Assembly (NCBI GenBank): GCA_964611435.1 | Contig: CAZSXT010000001.1 | Span: 62,001-126,000 of the forward strand | DNA length: 64,000 nucleotides | Direction of reading: 5' to 3' | DNA from: JAYPHU01 sp964611435 | GTDB lineage: Bacteria; Pseudomonadota; Alphaproteobacteria; Rhodospirillales; UBA2165 | Shown here: one piece after another, positions 61,073-64,000 of the stretch | How the letters are laid out: every line of letters starts with the position of its first letter | Position numbering within the stretch: position 1 is the first letter of the stretch | Translations under genes and position numbers: made by a program | Notes under the pieces: generated by a model | Databases searched by the model: none | Told to the model about the DNA's origin: nothing | The model's input: the letters and a program-made list of their open reading frames with translations, nothing else

Positions 61073-61804
61073 ATGGCCTATCTGTTCTATTACTGGCCGC
61101 ATATCCAGGGCCGGGGCGAAGTTGTGCGCCTCGCGCTGGAAGAAGCGGGCGCCGACTACCGGGATATGACACGGGAGCCGGCGGATTCAGACGCTCAGCG
61201 TCAGGTCAACTTGGATATTCTGTTGAACAATTCTCTGGAGCGCCCACCTTTCGCACCGCCGTTTTTGGTGGATGGTGATCTGATGATCGCGCATGCGGCG
61301 CTGATCCTCCAGTATCTCGGGCCAAAGCTCGGCCTTGTGCCGGACAATGAGGCTGATCGATTGTTCGCTCATCAGATTCAACTCACCGTGACCGATTTCC
61401 TGATGGAGGTGCACGACACCCACCACCCGATCTCGAATGCCCTTTATTACGAGGATCAGGTGGAGGAATCCAAACAACGCGCCGCCGGTTTTATCGAAAA
61501 CCGTATCCCCAAGCACATGGGATATTACGAGCGCATCCTGGCCAACAATCCGGCCAAGTCCGGCTGGTTGATCGGTGAAGAGCTCAGCTATCCCGATCTC
61601 TCCATGTTCCAGATCGTCGAGGGGTTGCGCTATGCCTTCCCCAAGGCCTTCGCCCAAGTGGAAGGGAATTTTCCGTTGATGATGGCGCTGCGAGACAAGG
61701 TGGCGGCACGGCCCAATACGGCTGCCTATCTGGCCTCAAGCCGGCGGATTCCGTTTAATACCCATGGAATCTTCCGCCACTATCCGGAATTGGATTCGGC
61801 CTAA
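61073..61804 (+). CDS. Glutathione S-transferase family protein
   Basis: A 243-residue enzyme. N-terminal thioredoxin-like half: AYLFYYWPHIQGRGEVVRLA with the likely catalytic Tyr, PPFAPPFLVDGDLMIAHAAL containing the cis-Pro. The C-terminal helical half has SGWLIGEELSYPDLSMFQIV, the usual GST N-capping motif. Closest look is to sigma/alpha-like classes. It begins 10 bases after the peroxiredoxin stop with GGGAGA ahead of it, so the two are an operon for peroxide or electrophile detoxification. Confidence 0.88.
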   Translation: MAYLFYYWPHIQGRGEVVRLALEEAGADYRDMTREPADSDAQRQVNLDILLNNSLERPPFAPPFLVDGDLMIAHAALILQYLGPKLGLVPDNEADRLFAHQIQLTVTDFLMEVHDTHHPISNALYYEDQVEESKQRAAGFIENRIPKHMGYYERILANNPAKSGWLIGEELSYPDLSMFQIVEGLRYAFPKAFAQVEGNFPLMMALRDKVAARPNTAAYLASSRRIPFNTHGIFRHYPELDSA

Positions 61805-61819
61805 TTTTCAGATCGGGCC

Positions 61820-62899
61820 TTAAAACGGCTCCACGTCCTTGAGCGCGGGCGCGACCTTTTCGCCGAATAGGCGGACTGAGCGCATCAGGTCTTCTTCCGG
61901 CAGGTCGCCGAAGTTGAACTCGCCCATGAAGCAGTTGAACAGGCCTTCCTCGGCGGCGGCGCGTAATTGTTCGGCCACGGTTTCCGGCGAGCCGATAAAC
62001 ATCAGCGTGTTATCAAGGATGTAGTCCGGGTCAAAGATGCCCCGGACGATCTCCGCTGCACCTGGCTCGCCCCGCGCCACGAATGTCTCGGCATAGGTGT
62101 TGACCCGGTCTTCGAACGGATCGGGGCCCGGCTTGACGAACCCCTGATAGGCCCGGCTCGCGCGCTGCAACGCTACCTCCATTGCCTTCTCGTCGGTCTC
62201 GTCCACATAGACCACGGTGGAATAGCCGATCTTCGGTTTGGTTTCCCGGCCCGCTTTTTTCCAATCTTCCAGATAGACCTCATAACGGGGCCGGGCCTGC
62301 TGGCGCGGGAAGACCAGGAAGAATCCGGTGTTGAGCCCATAGCGCGCGCAGAAATCCAGGGTCTCCGGATCGCGGCTCATCATCCAAATGGGCGGGCGAG
62401 GCTTCTGCACCGGCATCACCGCCATCAGGGCGTTCTCGGTATGATGATGCTCCCCTTTATAGGTGAAGGGCTGTTCCCCGAAAGCGGCCTCCAGGTAATC
62501 CAGAAATTCCAGGGTGGGGGCCTTGCGGTCTTCGTAGTGCAGGCCGAACGGGCCGAAATAGCCGGGGTTGATTCCGGGCACCAAGCCGAGTTCCAGCCGG
62601 CCGCCCAGCATCTGATCGGTAACCGCGATCTCCTCGGCGAGCCGGATCGAACTATAGAGCGGCACCACATAGCCCATGGGGCCGACGCGCATGTTTTTGG
62701 TGCGCTGGGCGGCGGCGGCGGCAAATAGGCTCGGCGACGACATCCAGCTTTCCTCCGGGCGGAAATGGTGTTCGACACAGAACGCATAGTCAAAGCCCAG
62801 ACCATCGGCCAACTCTAACTCCCGCCAGAGTTGCTCATAGCGGTCGTGGGGCGTCATGCCCGGCTTGCCCCAGACATGGGTGAAGTATGCGAATTCCAT
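61820..62899 (-). CDS. LLM-class flavin-dependent oxidoreductase (luciferase-like)
   Basis: A 359-residue TIM-barrel flavoprotein. MEFAYFTHVWGKPGMTPHDR, AFCVEHHFRPEESWMSSPSL, MRVGPMGYVVPLYSSIRLAE and GLVPGINPGYFGPFGL match the bacterial luciferase-like monooxygenase family; substrate unknown. The 'ENA' FMN-pocket residues are partially visible. Start at 62899 has GGGAGCT upstream on its strand. It stands alone; its stop is 16 bases from the convergent GST gene stop. Confidence 0.9.
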   Translation of the reverse strand: MEFAYFTHVWGKPGMTPHDRYEQLWRELELADGLGFDYAFCVEHHFRPEESWMSSPSLFAAAAAQRTKNMRVGPMGYVVPLYSSIRLAEEIAVTDQMLGGRLELGLVPGINPGYFGPFGLHYEDRKAPTLEFLDYLEAAFGEQPFTYKGEHHHTENALMAVMPVQKPRPPIWMMSRDPETLDFCARYGLNTGFFLVFPRQQARPRYEVYLEDWKKAGRETKPKIGYSTVVYVDETDEKAMEVALQRASRAYQGFVKPGPDPFEDRVNTYAETFVARGEPGAAEIVRGIFDPDYILDNTLMFIGSPETVAEQLRAAAEEGLFNCFMGEFNFGDLPEEDLMRSVRLFGEKVAPALKDVEPF

Positions 62900-63042
62900 T
62901 CGATGGAGCTCCCTGGTGTTATGGCCTTGGCGGCATCTTGATCAATCGAAAACCGGGTGACAATATTTTTGCCCTGATTTTTGTTTTGGGCCCTATTGCC
63001 TACGATCCGAATCAGTGCCAGTGTTTCCCCATCGTCAACAAC
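62900..63042. other. Leader region of the micro-gene
   Basis: About 140 bases, unusually AT-rich in 62960-62990, between the divergent LLM gene and the 25-codon frame. No protein gene was found. It should hold promoters in both directions; no confident -35/-10 pair could be picked. Confidence 0.45.
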
Positions 63043-63059
63043 AGAAAGGAGGTGGTCCA
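63043..63059 (+). promoter_or_regulatory. Extended Shine-Dalgarno sequence
   Basis: AGAAAGGAGGTGGTCCA. The expected complement of the 16S 3' end is AGAAAGGAGGTGATCCA; only one base differs and still allows a G-U pair. Confidence 0.85.
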
Positions 63060-63137
63060 ATGTCTCGTGAGTTTATGGTCGTGTCGGCCGACGTGATGGA
63101 AATGCAGAGGATTGGGCAATCTCGGTCCGCTGGATAA
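63060..63137 (+). CDS. 25-residue peptide gene with exceptionally strong ribosome site
   Basis: ATG then 24 codons and TAA: product MSREFMVVSADVMEM followed by QRIGQSRSAG. It is preceded by AGAAAGGAGGTGGTCCA (63043-63059), which can pair with the 3' tail of alphaproteobacterial 16S rRNA over 17 bases with one G-U wobble; the core AGGAGG is seven bases from the ATG. A strong terminator follows at 63176. The unit (promoter not identified, peptide, terminator) is self-contained between two minus-strand genes. Function unknown; either an expressed micropeptide or a regulatory decoy of the ribosome. Confidence 0.65.
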   Translation: MSREFMVVSADVMEMQRIGQSRSAG

Positions 63138-63175
63138 TCACGAACAAATCGGGCTGACAATACGTCCGCTCACGG

Positions 63176-63210
63176 AAAGGCCGCTCCCCAAGAGCGGCCT
63201 TTCGCTTTTC
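63176..63210 (+). terminator. Rho-independent terminator of the micro-gene
   Basis: AAAGGCCGCTC pairs with GAGCGGCCTTT around CCCAA, then CGCTTTTCT. It lies 38 bases after the stop of the 25-codon frame. The A-rich 5' arm could also serve the hydrolase pseudogene on the minus strand. Confidence 0.9.
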
Positions 63211-63230
63211 TAAATTAACGAAGTAAGGGG

Positions 63231-64000
63231 TTAAGAGCCCGCGCCCATAAACTCGACAATCCCATCGGCCACGTCTTCCAGATACAGATCGCGGAAGAAG
63301 TGCCCAGCGCCGTCCACCACAATCAGTTTGAGCTTATCACTGACCATCGGCTTCACCGCCGGGACCAGGCCGCGGATCACGTTGTCTTCGCTGCCGGCGA
63401 CTTGATCATGGGCAGCAGCGCCTTGGTGTTCTTCAGCGCCGCCGGGTCGTAGTAGGAGACGAAGCTTGCCGCCGAGACATTCGTATCCTTGCAATAGAGA
63501 AGCCCCACTTTTTTTAGCAGCTCATTACCCTTGCCGTCGGCGACATAGCGCTTGGCCTTTTCCAGCAGCGGGTTCAGCGGCTGACCGTGGGTGCGCGTGT
63601 ATCCCGCATTTCCCGGCGCGCCGCTTGATCCACCCGGTGCAATCAGCGCCACATGCGTAATGGCGGGGTCCATCCGTTCGGCCGCGTACCAGGCGGTCTG
63701 ATAGCCGCCCCGGGAATGGCCGGCGAGCACGATCCGGGAGGCGCCGCTCTTCTTCAGCCAGCCGACCCAGGCGGCGATTTCGTTCATCGCGTCCGTGTGC
63801 TTGTGTTTGTGATCGATGGCGCAGTCCAGCATAGCGCTTTTACGGTCATTGATGCTGAAGCTCAGATTGATGGCGAGGGAATTCACCTCCCGTTCCTTCA
63901 GCGCTTCCTGCAGGGCCTTGGTGATTTCCATCTTGTTGTGGGCCAGCGTACCGTGGGTGATCAACACCACCCCGTCGGCCAGGGTTTTGCCCTCGGCGAG
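63231..64000 (-). pseudogene. Alpha/beta-hydrolase gene with an internal frameshift; 5' end beyond window
   Basis: The N-terminal part is read in one frame (VLITHGTLAHNKMEI, LAGHSRGGYQTAWYA with the serine nucleophile, then FVSYYDPAALKNTKALLPMI) and stops at 63377 after an aberrant tail. The C-terminal part continues in another frame: VAGSEDNVIRGLVPAVKPMV and DGAGHFFRDLYLEDVADGIV, which hold the acidic and histidine triad members. The switch is near 63395-63410. Relative to the fold, about five residues of the strand before AGSED are missing, so a deletion of 16 bases (or another length of form 3n+1) would explain it. All three catalytic residues are present, so this is a recent lesion or an assembly error. 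Confidence 0.8.

Overview
The window is a 64 kb, roughly 60% GC piece of a draft genome with one 100-N scaffold gap. It looks like a free-living alphaproteobacterium, probably Rhodospirillales-like. Pointers are a three-gene proton-translocating transhydrogenase (pntAA, pntAB, pntB), a TrcR/DUF1013 cell-cycle regulator beside DUF1192, a COQ9 homologue, YdcH-type small proteins, cysteine-free L31, zapA-6S RNA-fau, and the thiE-efp-suhB block leading to an ExbB/MotB-like pair. No rRNA, tRNA, CRISPR array, insertion sequence or prophage was seen.

Layout. 1-9.5 kb: recA 3' end, alaS, a MoxR ATPase/VWA pair, an ECF sigma/anti-sigma pair, then a seemingly AT-richer insert with a membrane histidine kinase and an Hpt/pseudo-receiver protein, bordered by a second copy of the 3' end of the anti-sigma gene. 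9.7-22.7 kb: cheZ, pyruvate kinase, AEC transporter, sugar-nucleotide epimerase, acyl-CoA ligase, oligoendopeptidase F, ABC1 kinase, transhydrogenase operon, SpoIIAA-like protein. 22.8-34.8 kb: lipid and acyl-CoA enzymes, rpsU, def, COQ9, purE, phosphofructokinase flanked by two YdcH-like genes, another acyl-CoA synthetase, trcR, quinone oxidoreductase, DUF1192. 35-44 kb: a degenerate alpha/beta-hydrolase with a cyclase-family enzyme, a convergent TRAP transporter, IclR regulator divergent from 4-hydroxyphenylpyruvate dioxygenase with a perfect palindrome between them, a cold-shock protein, and a gap separating two truncated genes. 44-56 kb: class III nucleotide cyclase, rpmE, MFS pump, envelope motor-like pair, OmpA-like lipobox-less secreted protein, suhB, efp, thiE, gap. 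55-64 kb: DUF4164, zapA, 6S RNA, fau, a YmdB-like phosphoesterase, AhpD-like protein, a response regulator, a peroxiredoxin with an in-frame TGA at its peroxidatic cysteine, GST, LLM oxidoreductase, a 25-codon gene with an extreme Shine-Dalgarno sequence, and a frameshifted hydrolase.

Functionally the window is mostly housekeeping: glycolysis (pfk, gap, pyk), NADPH supply (pnt), envelope and division, translation, and fatty or aromatic acid use (three AMP-forming ligases, thiolase, SDR, HPPD, TRAP). The points most worth a second look are the probable selenocysteine peroxiredoxin (60610-61062), the tiny open reading frame whose ribosome site can pair with 17 bases of the 16S rRNA tail (63043-63137), the 6S RNA (56109-56272), two orphan plus-strand terminators that may end unannotated small RNAs, the alpha/beta-hydrolase that has lost two triad residues, and the duplicated anti-sigma gene end around the two-component insert. 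Starts were often chosen inside longer open frames, using ribosome-site position and family N-termini; several are TTG or GTG.
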